From positions 620,001 through 684,000 of the forward strand of contig NZ_JAEKFI010000003.1 in assembly GCF_016650635.1 (NCBI RefSeq): 64,000 nt of DNA, in the 5' to 3' direction. The notes under the pieces are model-generated. The model was not told the origin of the DNA and made no database searches. It was given only the letters and a program-made list of their open reading frames with translations. Every line of letters begins with the position of its first letter. Position 1 is the first letter of the stretch. Positions 35,960-44,210 of the stretch are shown here, piece by piece. The DNA comes from Pseudomonas sp. TH43 (GTDB lineage: Bacteria > Pseudomonadota > Gammaproteobacteria > Pseudomonadales > Pseudomonadaceae). The translations under genes were made by a program, and so were the position numbers.

Positions 35960-37138
35960 ATGTTGCTCAACCTGTTCAATGAAATGCGTGCAGCCAAGGT
36001 GCCGGTGTCGGTGCGCGAGCTGCTCGACCTGATCAACGCGCTGAAGCAGCGCGTGACGTTCGCCGACATGGACGAGTTTTATTACTTGTCGCGGGCGATT
36101 CTGGTGAAGGACGAGCGCCATTTCGACAAGTTCGACCGCGCGTTCGGCGCCTACTTCAATGGTCTGGAAAAACTCGACGATCACTTGCAGGCGTTGATTC
36201 CCGAAGACTGGCTGCGCAAGGAATTCGAGCGTTCGCTGAGCGACGAGGAACGCGCGCAGATCCAGTCCCTCGGCGGTCTCGACAAACTGATCGAAGAGTT
36301 CAAGAAGCGTCTGGAGGAACAGAAGGAACGTCACGCCGGCGGCAACAAGTGGATCGGTACCGGCGGCACCAGCCCGTTCGGTTCCGGCGGTTTCAACCCG
36401 GAAGGCATTCGGGTTGGCGATGCCGGCAAGCGCCAGGGCAAAGCGGTGAAAGTCTGGGATCAGCGCGAGTACAAGAACCTCGACGATTCGGTGGAGCTGG
36501 GCACGCGCAACATCAAGGTGGCATTGCGCCGTTTGCGCAAGTTCGCCCGCCAAGGCGCGGCAGAAGAGTTGGACATCGATGGCACCATCGACCACACCGC
36601 TCGCGACGCCGGCCTGCTGAATATTCAAATGCGCCCGGAGCGGCGCAACACGGTCAAACTGCTGCTGCTGTTTGACATCGGCGGCTCGATGGACGCGCAC
36701 GTGAAGATCTGCGAGGAGCTGTTCTCGGCCTGCAAGACCGAGTTCAAGCATCTGGAGTACTTCTACTTCCACAACTTCGTTTACGAATCGGTGTGGAAGA
36801 ACAACATGCGCCGCACCTCCGAGCGTTTCTCGACTCAGGATCTGCTGCACAAGTACGGCGCTGACTATAAGGTGATTTTCATCGGTGACGCCGCCATGGC
36901 GCCATACGAAATCACCCAGGCCGGCGGCAGTGTCGAGCACTGGAACGAAGAGCCGGGTTATGTCTGGATGCAGCGCTTCATGGAGAAGTACAAGAAACTC
37001 ATCTGGATCAATCCGTATCCAAAAGATACCTGGGGGTATACCTCGTCGACCAACATCGTGCGGGATTTGATCGAGGATCAGATGTATCCGTTGACGTTGC
37101 GCGGGCTCGAGGAAGGGATGCGGTTTCTGTCCAAATAA
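35960..37138 (+). CDS. VWA domain protein of the CoxE-like family
   Basis: A 392-residue cytoplasmic protein. An N-terminal helical region (1-130), a Gly-rich linker (GGTSPFGSGGFNPEGIRVG, about 133-151) and a C-terminal VWA domain with the metal site LLLFDIGGSMD (about 234-244). The usual MIDAS is DxSxS; here the middle residue is Gly, a pattern I associate with this family. It is transcribed with the MoxR ATPase and is its presumed partner. The ATG at 35960 follows GAGG. Confidence 0.92.
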   Translation: MLLNLFNEMRAAKVPVSVRELLDLINALKQRVTFADMDEFYYLSRAILVKDERHFDKFDRAFGAYFNGLEKLDDHLQALIPEDWLRKEFERSLSDEERAQIQSLGGLDKLIEEFKKRLEEQKERHAGGNKWIGTGGTSPFGSGGFNPEGIRVGDAGKRQGKAVKVWDQREYKNLDDSVELGTRNIKVALRRLRKFARQGAAEELDIDGTIDHTARDAGLLNIQMRPERRNTVKLLLLFDIGGSMDAHVKICEELFSACKTEFKHLEYFYFHNFVYESVWKNNMRRTSERFSTQDLLHKYGADYKVIFIGDAAMAPYEITQAGGSVEHWNEEPGYVWMQRFMEKYKKLIWINPYPKDTWGYTSSTNIVRDLIEDQMYPLTLRGLEEGMRFLSK

Positions 37139-37159
37139 TCTCCGTAGTCAGTGATGACC

Positions 37160-37228
37160 TCTTCGCGAGCAGGCTCGCTCCCACACTGGAATGCATTTCA
37201 CCTGTGGGAGCGAGCCTGCTCGCGAAGC
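37160..37228. repeat. REP pair between convergent genes
   Basis: CTTCGCGAGCAGGCTCGCTC and its inverted copy with a 24-base loop, between the VWA gene and pxpC. Confidence 0.9.
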
Positions 37229-37234
37229 TTCTAG

Positions 37235-38155
37235 CTACTCAGAAAAGCGCTGCAAATACTCGATGTGCTCACGGTGCGCGACGTCCTGCACCACCGGCCG
37301 CAACCGCACCTGCGCCCCCGGCAGACACTGCGCCAGCCGCGCCAACGCCAACGGCGTCAACGCGCCCAATCGCGGATAACCGCCAATCGTCTGCCGATCA
37401 TTGAGCAACACAATCGGCTGCCCGTCCGGCGGCACTTGCACCGCGCCCAATGGAATTCCCTCGGAAATCATCGGCTGCCCCTGATATGCCAACGCCTTGC
37501 CCAGCAAGCGAATGCCCATGCGATCGGCACGGCTGTCCAGCGTCCAGGCACTGTTGAACACATCAAACAGGCTCTGCCCGCTGAACTGGCCGATCTGCGC
37601 ACCGAGCACCAGATCCAGAGGCACATTCGATTTCAGATCCGGCCGTAGCGCCAACGGCACTTCACGAACCCGCCGCGACTCACCGCGATAACTCAGCGTC
37701 GAACCCTTGATCAACGGCAGGCCCATGCCATCCAGCCCGCCAAGTTCTTCGCGGACCACTGTCGCGCTGCTGCCCAATACCTTTGGCGCATCAAAGCCAG
37801 CGGGTGCCGCCAGATAAGCCCGAGCGCCGAGCAACGGCTGCGTAAATTTCAACGTCTGCCCTTTGCTCAATTTGAAACTGCGCCACGGCGCCAACGGCTG
37901 ACCATCAATCTGCGCGCCAAGATCTGCCCCGGCCAGCGCCAGCAAGCAATCCTCTTCAGCCACCACGGCAAAACCGCCGAGGGTGATTTCGATCACGGGC
38001 AGATCCAGTCCGTTGCCCAGCAACCAGTTGGCCCAGCTCATCGAGCACCCATCCGCCGCGCCGCCCTGAGTGACGCCAAGATGCCGTACGCCAAAACGTC
38101 CGGCGTCCTGCAACAGGCACAGCGGCGTACTCGCCGCAATCGTCAGTCGGCTCAT
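37235..38155 (-). CDS. pxpC: 5-oxoprolinase subunit C
   Basis: A 306-residue protein of the biotin-dependent carboxyltransferase-like (allophanate hydrolase subunit 2, KipA) family. Diagnostic: GGAADGCSMSWAN near residue 32 and NDRQTIGGYPRLG near residue 256. With PxpA and PxpB it hydrolyses 5-oxoproline to glutamate using ATP. Its ATG overlaps the pxpB stop (ATGA), so translation is coupled. Confidence 0.94.
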   Translation of the reverse strand: MSRLTIAASTPLCLLQDAGRFGVRHLGVTQGGAADGCSMSWANWLLGNGLDLPVIEITLGGFAVVAEEDCLLALAGADLGAQIDGQPLAPWRSFKLSKGQTLKFTQPLLGARAYLAAPAGFDAPKVLGSSATVVREELGGLDGMGLPLIKGSTLSYRGESRRVREVPLALRPDLKSNVPLDLVLGAQIGQFSGQSLFDVFNSAWTLDSRADRMGIRLLGKALAYQGQPMISEGIPLGAVQVPPDGQPIVLLNDRQTIGGYPRLGALTPLALARLAQCLPGAQVRLRPVVQDVAHREHIEYLQRFSE

Positions 38156-38856
38156 GCCTGCGCCTCCAATGGCCTGTCGTCACCGCCCAGATTGATAAAT
38201 TCAGCATGACTCACGGCTTCGAAACGCACGGTGTCGCCAGGCTGCATCAGGCTGTAGCCATCACGATTGCGATCAAACAATTTCGCTGGAGTACGACCGA
38301 TCAGGTTCCAGCCGCCGGGAGACACGGCGGGATAGGCAGCGGTCTGCCGCTCAGCGATACCAACGCTGCCGGCAGCCACTTTCTTGCGCGGGGTGTTCAA
38401 GCGTGGCGCAGCAAGAGTCTCTTCGACCAGGCCCATGAAGGCAAAACCGGGCGCGAAACCGAGGGCGAACACCTGATACTCGCGGCCACTGTGACGACGG
38501 ATAACCTCATCCACTGACAGCCCACTGCGCTCAGCCAGCAAGCTCAATTCTGGCCCAACGCTGAGGTCGTACCAGACCGGCAACACGTGGCATTGGCCGC
38601 CGCTTCGCGCATTAGGCGACAAATCAATCAGTGCCTCAGCGATCAATTCCCGCGCCTGATTCGGGCTTAAAGCCGTCAGATCGTAATGCACCATCAACGT
38701 CGTATAGGACGGCACCAGATCAATCAGTTGTGCGCCAAACACCGCCCGCAAACGCTCACTGGCGGCAAGCATCCACGGCATGTTGGTTTCGGCGATTTCA
38801 TCGAACAGACGCAGCATCAGGCAATCCAGTGCCACTACTTCAATCCTTGGGTTCAT
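38152..38856 (-). CDS. pxpB: 5-oxoprolinase subunit B
   Basis: A 234-residue protein of the allophanate hydrolase subunit 1 (KipI) family. Family marks are [13 protein letters not shown] (about residues 128-140), [18 protein letters not shown] and [12 protein letters not shown]. The start at 38856 overlaps the pxpA stop by four bases; the open frame continues upstream through pxpA but in an out-of-frame, non-homologous reading. Forms the PxpBC complex that phosphorylates 5-oxoproline. Confidence 0.94.
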   Translation of the reverse strand: MNPRIEVVALDCLMLRLFDEIAETNMPWMLAASERLRAVFGAQLIDLVPSYTTLMVHYDLTALSPNQARELIAEALIDLSPNARSGGQCHVLPVWYDLSVGPELSLLAERSGLSVDEVIRRHSGREYQVFALGFAPGFAFMGLVEETLAAPRLNTPRKKVAAGSVGIAERQTAAYPAVSPGGWNLIGRTPAKLFDRNRDGYSLMQPGDTVRFEAVSHAEFINLGGDDRPLEAQA

Positions 38857-39605
38857 GGTGCGCTCTGCTGATTCAAGGCCTCGCGAATGCGTTGCACGGC
38901 GGCCACCGAACTGGCGTTGTCGCCGTGTACACAGAGGGTGTTGGCTTGCAGTTGCAAGGTGCTGCCGTCGCTGGCGACGAGGTCGCCGCCACGGGCAATG
39001 GTCAGTGCTTGCTCGATGATTTTTTCCGGTTCGTGATGCACCGCGCCCGGCAGTTGCCGCGAGACCAGTCGACCGGCGCTGTCGTAGGCGCGATCGGCAA
39101 ACGCTTCGAACCACAGCGTTACGCCATATTCATCGCCGATCCGCTGCGCCGCCGAGTTGTCGCGTGTGGCCATCAGCATCAGCGGCAGAGCGCGGTCGTA
39201 TGCCGCCACGGCCTGAATCACCGCACGCAACTGCGCCGGGTTGGCCATCATGTCGTTGTACATCGCGCCGTGGGGTTTGACGTAACTGACCCGCCCGCCC
39301 TGCGCCTTGCAGATGCCGTCGAGGGCGCCGATCTGGTAATGCAGAATGTCTTGCAGCTCTTGCGCGGAGTAAGCCATCGAACGCCGGCCGAAACCGGCCA
39401 GATCCTGATAGGCCGGATGCGCGCCGATCTGCACGCCATGGCTCAGGGCCAGGCTGACAGTCTTGCGCATGATGCTCGGGTCGCCGGCATGAAAGCCGCA
39501 GGCGACGTTGGCGCAATCGATGAAGGGCATGACCTCGGCATCCAGACCCATGGTCCAGCTGCCGAAGCTCTCGCCAATGTCGCAATTCAATAGCAGGCGG
39601 CTCAC
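38853..39605 (-). CDS. pxpA: 5-oxoprolinase subunit A (LamB/YcsF family)
   Basis: A 250-residue protein; [11 protein letters not shown] near the N-terminus, [13 protein letters not shown] and [12 protein letters not shown] are the conserved acid and His motifs of the LamB/YcsF family. It hydrolyses the phosphorylated 5-oxoproline intermediate. GTG at 39605 chosen since GGAG lies eight bases away; another GTG three codons up is too close to that site. First enzyme gene of the cluster behind the MFS gene. Confidence 0.94.
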   Translation of the reverse strand: MSRLLLNCDIGESFGSWTMGLDAEVMPFIDCANVACGFHAGDPSIMRKTVSLALSHGVQIGAHPAYQDLAGFGRRSMAYSAQELQDILHYQIGALDGICKAQGGRVSYVKPHGAMYNDMMANPAQLRAVIQAVAAYDRALPLMLMATRDNSAAQRIGDEYGVTLWFEAFADRAYDSAGRLVSRQLPGAVHHEPEKIIEQALTIARGGDLVASDGSTLQLQANTLCVHGDNASSVAAVQRIREALNQQSAP

Positions 39606-39681
39606 GGTGAACACTCCTGTAGCTTTTGTCTTTTTATCTGTAGGACGTTTGCCTATTGGGCAGTGCTGCGCAGGTTATCAG

Positions 39682-40980
39682 TTACTGCGCATCGAGTTGC
39701 TTGCCACGGGTTTCCGGCAGGCTCAACGCCGCGATTATCACCACGCCATAGGACACGGCAGCAAACGCGCCGATCCCCATGCTCAATGGCACTTTCTGGC
39801 TGAGCAGGCCGATCAGGAGCGGAAACAGTGCCGCCAGCGCCCGGCCAATGTTGTAGCAAAAGCCCTGTCCTGATCCGCGAATCCGCGTGGGGAACAATTC
39901 AGTGAGAAAGGCGCCCATGCCGCTGAAAATCCCCGAGGCAAAGAACCCCAGCGGGAAACCCAGCCACAGCATCACGCTGTTGCTGACAGGCAGTTGTGTA
40001 TAGAGAAGAACGATGGTGAACGAGCCGACGGCGAACAGGATGAAATTCTTCTTGCGGCCGAGCAGATCGGTCAGATAGGCGCTGATCACGTAACCGACGT
40101 AAGAGCCGACAATCACCATTGCCAGATAACCGCCCGTGCCGAGCACGCTCAAGCCGCGCTCGTTTTTCAGAAAAGTCGGTAGCCAAGAGGTGATTGCGTA
40201 ATAACCGCCCAGCGCGCCGGTGGTCAGCAGCGAAGCACGGAACGTGGTGAAGAGCATGCCCGGCGCGAAGATCTCGTAGAACTTCGACTGAGTCTCTGGC
40301 GTTTGCCGGGCCTTGGCCTCGCGATAGATCTCTGGATCCTTGACCAGTCGACGAACGAAAATTACAAAAATCGCTGGCACGATGCCGAGGATGAACAGCG
40401 CACGCCAGGCATCTTCCGGCGGTAACACCGAGAACAGCAGCGCATACAGAATCGCCGTCAGCCCCCAGCCCAGCGCCCAACCGGATTGCACCATGCCCAC
40501 CGCTTTGCCACGATCCTGCGCACGGATCACCTCGCCGATCAGCACCGCACCGGCGGTCCACTCGCCGCCGAAGCCGAAACCCATCAACGTGCGGGCAATC
40601 AACAGTTGTTCGTAGTTTTGCGCGAAACCGCAGAGGAACGTGAAGAAGGCAAACCACAGCACCGTCAGTTGCAAGGTCCGTACGCGACCGATGCGATCCG
40701 AGAGAATCCCGGCGACCCAACCGCCAATCGCCGAGGCAATCAACGTGCTGGTGTGAATCAGCCCCGCTTCGCCGGTGGTGATGCCCCACATCGCGATCAG
40801 CGTCGGCACGACGAAGCTGAGCATCTGCGTGTCCATGCCGTCCAGACCGTAGCCGATCTTGCAGCTCCAGAACGTGCGACGCTCCTGCTGGTTGATGTTG
40901 CGATACCAGTCGAACGGCCCGGGACGCGCCGTGGCATTGGGTGCATCCAGGGTATCGGGAAGGGTGTCGGGAGCACTCAT
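39682..40980 (-). CDS. MFS transporter, first gene of the pxp operon
   Basis: A 432-residue major-facilitator protein with 12 predicted helices. The loop motif DRIGRVRT follows helix 2 and LLGRKKN the matching position in the second half. It resembles sugar/aromatic-acid:proton symporters (GYGLDGMDTQMLSF near residue 43). GGAG precedes the ATG. The stop is 76 bases before pxpA, so it probably shares the mRNA and may bring in 5-oxoproline or a glutamate relative; this is inference. Divergent LysR gene across 160 bases. Confidence 0.9.
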   Translation of the reverse strand: MSAPDTLPDTLDAPNATARPGPFDWYRNINQQERRTFWSCKIGYGLDGMDTQMLSFVVPTLIAMWGITTGEAGLIHTSTLIASAIGGWVAGILSDRIGRVRTLQLTVLWFAFFTFLCGFAQNYEQLLIARTLMGFGFGGEWTAGAVLIGEVIRAQDRGKAVGMVQSGWALGWGLTAILYALLFSVLPPEDAWRALFILGIVPAIFVIFVRRLVKDPEIYREAKARQTPETQSKFYEIFAPGMLFTTFRASLLTTGALGGYYAITSWLPTFLKNERGLSVLGTGGYLAMVIVGSYVGYVISAYLTDLLGRKKNFILFAVGSFTIVLLYTQLPVSNSVMLWLGFPLGFFASGIFSGMGAFLTELFPTRIRGSGQGFCYNIGRALAALFPLLIGLLSQKVPLSMGIGAFAAVSYGVVIIAALSLPETRGKQLDAQ

Positions 40981-41139
40981 GGCTTATCTCCGCAGGTTTT
41001 TTATTGGTCTTGTTCGTAGCCCCGACGACGCCTATCGTGGGAACCGGATGCGCCAAGTTTTCGTCGTCCGGCCCTGCTGCGTCCAACGAATAAAAACCCG
41101 CCTTAGGCATAAGAAAAATTTGTCACCCGAGCCTTGCCC

Positions 41140-42054
41140 ATGAACCTGAAGTTTCTCGAGACCTTTGTCTGGGTCGCCCGACTGAAAAGTTTTCGCCTGA
41201 CCGCTGACAAGCTGTTCACCACCCAGGCGTCGATTTCCAGCCGCATCGCGGTGCTCGAAGGCGAGTTGGGGGTGAAGCTGTTTTTACGCGATTCGCGCGG
41301 TGTCAGCCTGACGCCCGAAGGCCTGAAAGTGCTGGAATATGCCGAGCAGATGCTCGATACGATGCAGGCGCTGAAGCAATCGATCGAGACTCGTTCGAGC
41401 AAAGTCGGCCGTGTGCGCATCGGCGTGATGGACACGGTGATCCACACTTGGCTCAGCCCATTGGTGGCGCAGATGACCGATCTGTATCCGCGAGTGGAGA
41501 TTGAGCTGGTGGCGGATACGTCGCTGAACCTCTGCGATCAACTGCAAAAAGGCTTTCTTGATCTGATTCTGCAAACGGATCTGGTGCGCCATGAAAGCGT
41601 GCGCAGCCTGGAACTGGCCAGCCATCCGCTGGGCTGGATTGTCGCGAGCAACTCAATCTACAACCGCAACTACGCCGACCTCGCTGAACTGGCGCAGGAA
41701 CGGATCATCACCTACTCGAAAAACTCTCGACCGCATCAGGATCTTCTGGCGTTGATGCAGGCAAACGGCGTGATGGCGCCGCGTTTGAATTGCGTGAACT
41801 CGGTGTCGGCGATCACCCGGTTGTTGCGTGATGGATTTGGTATTGGCGTACTGCCGCCGGTGCTGGTGGCCGAGGAACTGGCGCGAGGGGAATTGACGTT
41901 GTTGGCCATTGATCAGCGGCCACCGGACTTGCAGGTGGTGGTGTCGTGGCGGATGGGGGTTGAGTGGGTCGAGGAGATCGTGACGTTGTGTCAGCAGGTG
42001 TTGGCGGGGTATGCGCAGAAGGTGGGTGATGGGTATGTGGTTTTGAACCCCTGA
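41140..42054 (+). CDS. LysR-family regulator divergent from the MFS-pxp operon
   Basis: A 304-residue LysR protein. DNA-binding helix in TADKLFTTQASISSRIAVLE (residues about 17-36); co-inducer domain from about 90. The short sequence VGRVRIGVMDTVIHTWLSP starts the effector domain. Divergent placement against MFS-pxpABC suggests it activates that operon in response to the transported acid. ATG at 41140 chosen; a TTG two codons earlier is possible. A second ORF cluster is not linked. Confidence 0.93.
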   Translation: MNLKFLETFVWVARLKSFRLTADKLFTTQASISSRIAVLEGELGVKLFLRDSRGVSLTPEGLKVLEYAEQMLDTMQALKQSIETRSSKVGRVRIGVMDTVIHTWLSPLVAQMTDLYPRVEIELVADTSLNLCDQLQKGFLDLILQTDLVRHESVRSLELASHPLGWIVASNSIYNRNYADLAELAQERIITYSKNSRPHQDLLALMQANGVMAPRLNCVNSVSAITRLLRDGFGIGVLPPVLVAEELARGELTLLAIDQRPPDLQVVVSWRMGVEWVEEIVTLCQQVLAGYAQKVGDGYVVLNP

Positions 42055-42058
42055 ACAG

Positions 42059-42130
42059 CAAAAGCTCGCAGCCTGCGGTAGCTTCTACACTGACCTTTGT
42101 AGGAGCTGCCGCAGGCTGCGATCTTTTGAC
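42059..42130. repeat. REP pair between convergent genes
   Basis: GCTCGCAGCCTGCGGTAGC and inverted TGTAGGAGCTGCCGCAGGC with a short loop, between the LysR gene and the DUF2937 gene. Confidence 0.88.
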
Positions 42131-42139
42131 CCTGAGCTG

Positions 42140-42682
42140 TTACAACCCGCGCACGTCGCGGTCTTCGATCGGCCGGCTCTGGCGCAAGCGTCGGCCGCCC
42201 AGTACGACCCAGTCGATCAAGCGGAACAGGCACTCGATACCGAACGACAGCAGCAACGCCCCGCTCATGCCCCAGATCATCGCTTCCGGCGTCAGAAGGA
42301 TCTGATAGCTGTAGCCGTTCCAGGTTTCCTTGCGAATATCCGGGTCAGCGGCCAGCACCACCTGCAAAAAGCGGATGTACCAAGGCCCCTGCATGGCCTG
42401 AAACTGTTTATCCAGCGCAAGCTGACGGTTGAGCAGCGTGCTCAGGCTATCGGCATCACTGCGAAACACCGGGTCATCACTGGCGCGGTAATGGGCGACC
42501 AGTGCCTGGATGTCGCCCTTGAAAAACTGCTCGGCGGTGCCCTGGAAGCCGCGCAAACCGGTTTGCGCCTCGATCAGGTGCGCCTCGACCCGTTTCGCGT
42601 AATCGTTGATGAACCCCGGCACCTGGACACCGATCAACAGGCCCGCCGCAAACAACACCAGCCGTAGATAACTGAGCAACAT
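42140..42682 (-). CDS. DUF2937 family membrane protein
   Basis: A 180-residue protein with an N-terminal helix (residues about 2-24) and a second near residues 138-160, a YgbE-like arrangement with a periplasmic helical part between them (HLIEAQTGLRGFQGTAEQFFKGD). AAGGA nine bases upstream supports the ATG at 42682. Function unknown. Thirteen bases separate it from the amidotransferase stop, so they form one transcript. Confidence 0.85.
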   Translation of the reverse strand: MLLSYLRLVLFAAGLLIGVQVPGFINDYAKRVEAHLIEAQTGLRGFQGTAEQFFKGDIQALVAHYRASDDPVFRSDADSLSTLLNRQLALDKQFQAMQGPWYIRFLQVVLAADPDIRKETWNGYSYQILLTPEAMIWGMSGALLLSFGIECLFRLIDWVVLGGRRLRQSRPIEDRDVRGL

Positions 42683-42694
42683 GGGGTGCAATCC

Positions 42695-43471
42695 TTATTC
42701 GGTCTTGCCCTGGCTGACGCATTCACCGCGTCGCCACAGGCTCCATTGGCCCGGTTCGTAGCGGGTCCAGGTTTCGTTTTCGGTCAGCGGTTCGGTGGCG
42801 ATCACCGTGACCACGTCATTGGGCGTGGTTTCGGCCTGAAAATCGACGATCACGTCGACATCCTTCAAGCGCGCCGGGCCGAACGGTGCGCGCCGGGTGA
42901 TCTGCGCCAGTTTGGTCGAGCAATAGCAGAACAGCCAGTCGCCATCGCTGAGCAGGCAGTTGAACACGCCTTTGCTGCGGTATTCGGCGCACGCGGCGAC
43001 CAGATCCGGCAGCAGCTCTTCTATATCGACCGGTTCCGGAAATGCTGCACGGACGCGGTTAAGCAAATCACAGAACGCCGCCTCGCTGTCGGTATCGCCG
43101 ACCGGGCGGTAGAAACTTTTGATCGGGGTGAAATCGGCGAGCTGGCCGTTGTGCGCAAAGCACCAGTTGCGCCCCCACAGTTCACGGACGAACGGGTGGG
43201 TATTGGACAGACAGACCTTGCCGACGTTGGCCTGACGGATGTGGCCGATGACGACTTCGCTCTTGATCGGATAGCGCTGCACCAGATTGGCCACTTCCGA
43301 TTCGCAACTGGCCGCCGGATCCTGGAACAGGCGCAAACCGCGACCTTCATAGAAGGCGATCCCCCAGCCGTCGCGGTGCGGGCCGGTGCGCCCGCCGCGC
43401 TGCATCAGGCCGGTGAAGCTGAACACGATATCGGTCGGCACGTTGGCACTCATGCCCAGTAATTCACACAT
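42695..43471 (-). CDS. Class II glutamine amidotransferase, YafJ-like
   Basis: A 258-residue Ntn-hydrolase. Starts Met-Cys-Glu-Leu, leaving Cys as the N-terminal nucleophile. The core motifs [34 protein letters not shown] and CFAHNGQL match class II amidotransferases of the YafJ/EgtC group. It hydrolyses a gamma-glutamyl amide, but the physiological substrate is not known. Runs into the DUF2937 gene downstream. Confidence 0.92.
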   Translation of the reverse strand: MCELLGMSANVPTDIVFSFTGLMQRGGRTGPHRDGWGIAFYEGRGLRLFQDPAASCESEVANLVQRYPIKSEVVIGHIRQANVGKVCLSNTHPFVRELWGRNWCFAHNGQLADFTPIKSFYRPVGDTDSEAAFCDLLNRVRAAFPEPVDIEELLPDLVAACAEYRSKGVFNCLLSDGDWLFCYCSTKLAQITRRAPFGPARLKDVDVIVDFQAETTPNDVVTVIATEPLTENETWTRYEPGQWSLWRRGECVSQGKTE

Positions 43472-43487
43472 GTGCGGACTCTCGGGA

Positions 43488-43985
43488 TTACAGACGCGGC
43501 TCGACCCGCATGCGCTGCGGATTGTTCGGTACCGGTGGGCGACCGTAGCGGTCATCACCGGCGGCACCGAACGGTTGATCGTCGTCGCGCTCATCGGCAC
43601 GGGCCGCAGCTTTGGCGGCTTCGGCCTGTTCGCGGCGCGCCCGCGAAGCGCGTTCGATCGGGAAACGGATCAGCACAAAGATCAGATAGATGCCAAAAGC
43701 GATCATGCCGTACATGAACAGGTCGGAAATCGCCCGCCAGGCGTTGTTGCCGACCTTGAAGGCCAGATCCAGCGCGGTGATGGCGATGGCCGGTGCAACC
43801 TTTTCCTTCACCGGATCAATAATGGTCGGGCTGAACAGCAACACCGCCATCAACACGCGCAGCGGTTCGCGCAGCCAACGCCACATCCAGGTGGTCAGGC
43901 GCATCCATACCAACAGGCAGCCCACAGCGGCAAAGGCGTAGAGGCCCCAGGCGATCAGATAGTCGTTCTCGGTCATGGTGTCCAT
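43488..43985 (-). CDS. Inner-membrane protein of unknown function
   Basis: A 165-residue protein (start at 43985, or Met4 at 43976). Helices at residues about 8-25, 35-55 and 85-110 followed by a charged tail (residues about 118-165) rich in Arg/Ala/Asp that is probably cytoplasmic. The open frame extends far upstream, but that is the antisense reading of oligopeptidase B. No family recognised. Upstream neighbour of the YafJ-like gene on the same strand (16 bases). Confidence 0.8.
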   Translation of the reverse strand: MDTMTENDYLIAWGLYAFAAVGCLLVWMRLTTWMWRWLREPLRVLMAVLLFSPTIIDPVKEKVAPAIAITALDLAFKVGNNAWRAISDLFMYGMIAFGIYLIFVLIRFPIERASRARREQAEAAKAAARADERDDDQPFGAAGDDRYGRPPVPNNPQRMRVEPRL

Positions 43986-44055
43986 GGCAAGGCAGGCAAA
44001 GAGGCGCTTATAGTAACGACTTTTCGCCCGTGCGGCTTGTCCCAATAGACACACG

Positions 44056-44148
44056 ACCTGTGGGAGCAAGCCTGCTCGCGAATACGGACTGTCAGTTGAA
44101 ACATGATTGTCTGACCCAGCGCTTTCGCGAGCAGGCGAAGGCCTGCAG
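44056..44148. repeat. REP pair upstream of ptrB
   Basis: GTGGGAGCAAGCCTGCTCGCG and a decayed inverted copy (TCGCGAGCAGGCGAAGGCC) between the divergent membrane-protein and oligopeptidase genes. Confidence 0.8.
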
Positions 44149-44210
44149 GGTTTGCGGTGATATCCAGATTTGCGAAAACCCCTATTCCGTACATTGTTCG
44201 AGAGCCTTCC

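Noticed and set aside
41100-41125. CTTA-GGCA-TAAG near the LysR/MFS divergent promoter as a LysR box
   Set aside because: Four-base arms without the T-N11-A pattern are too short to support a call.
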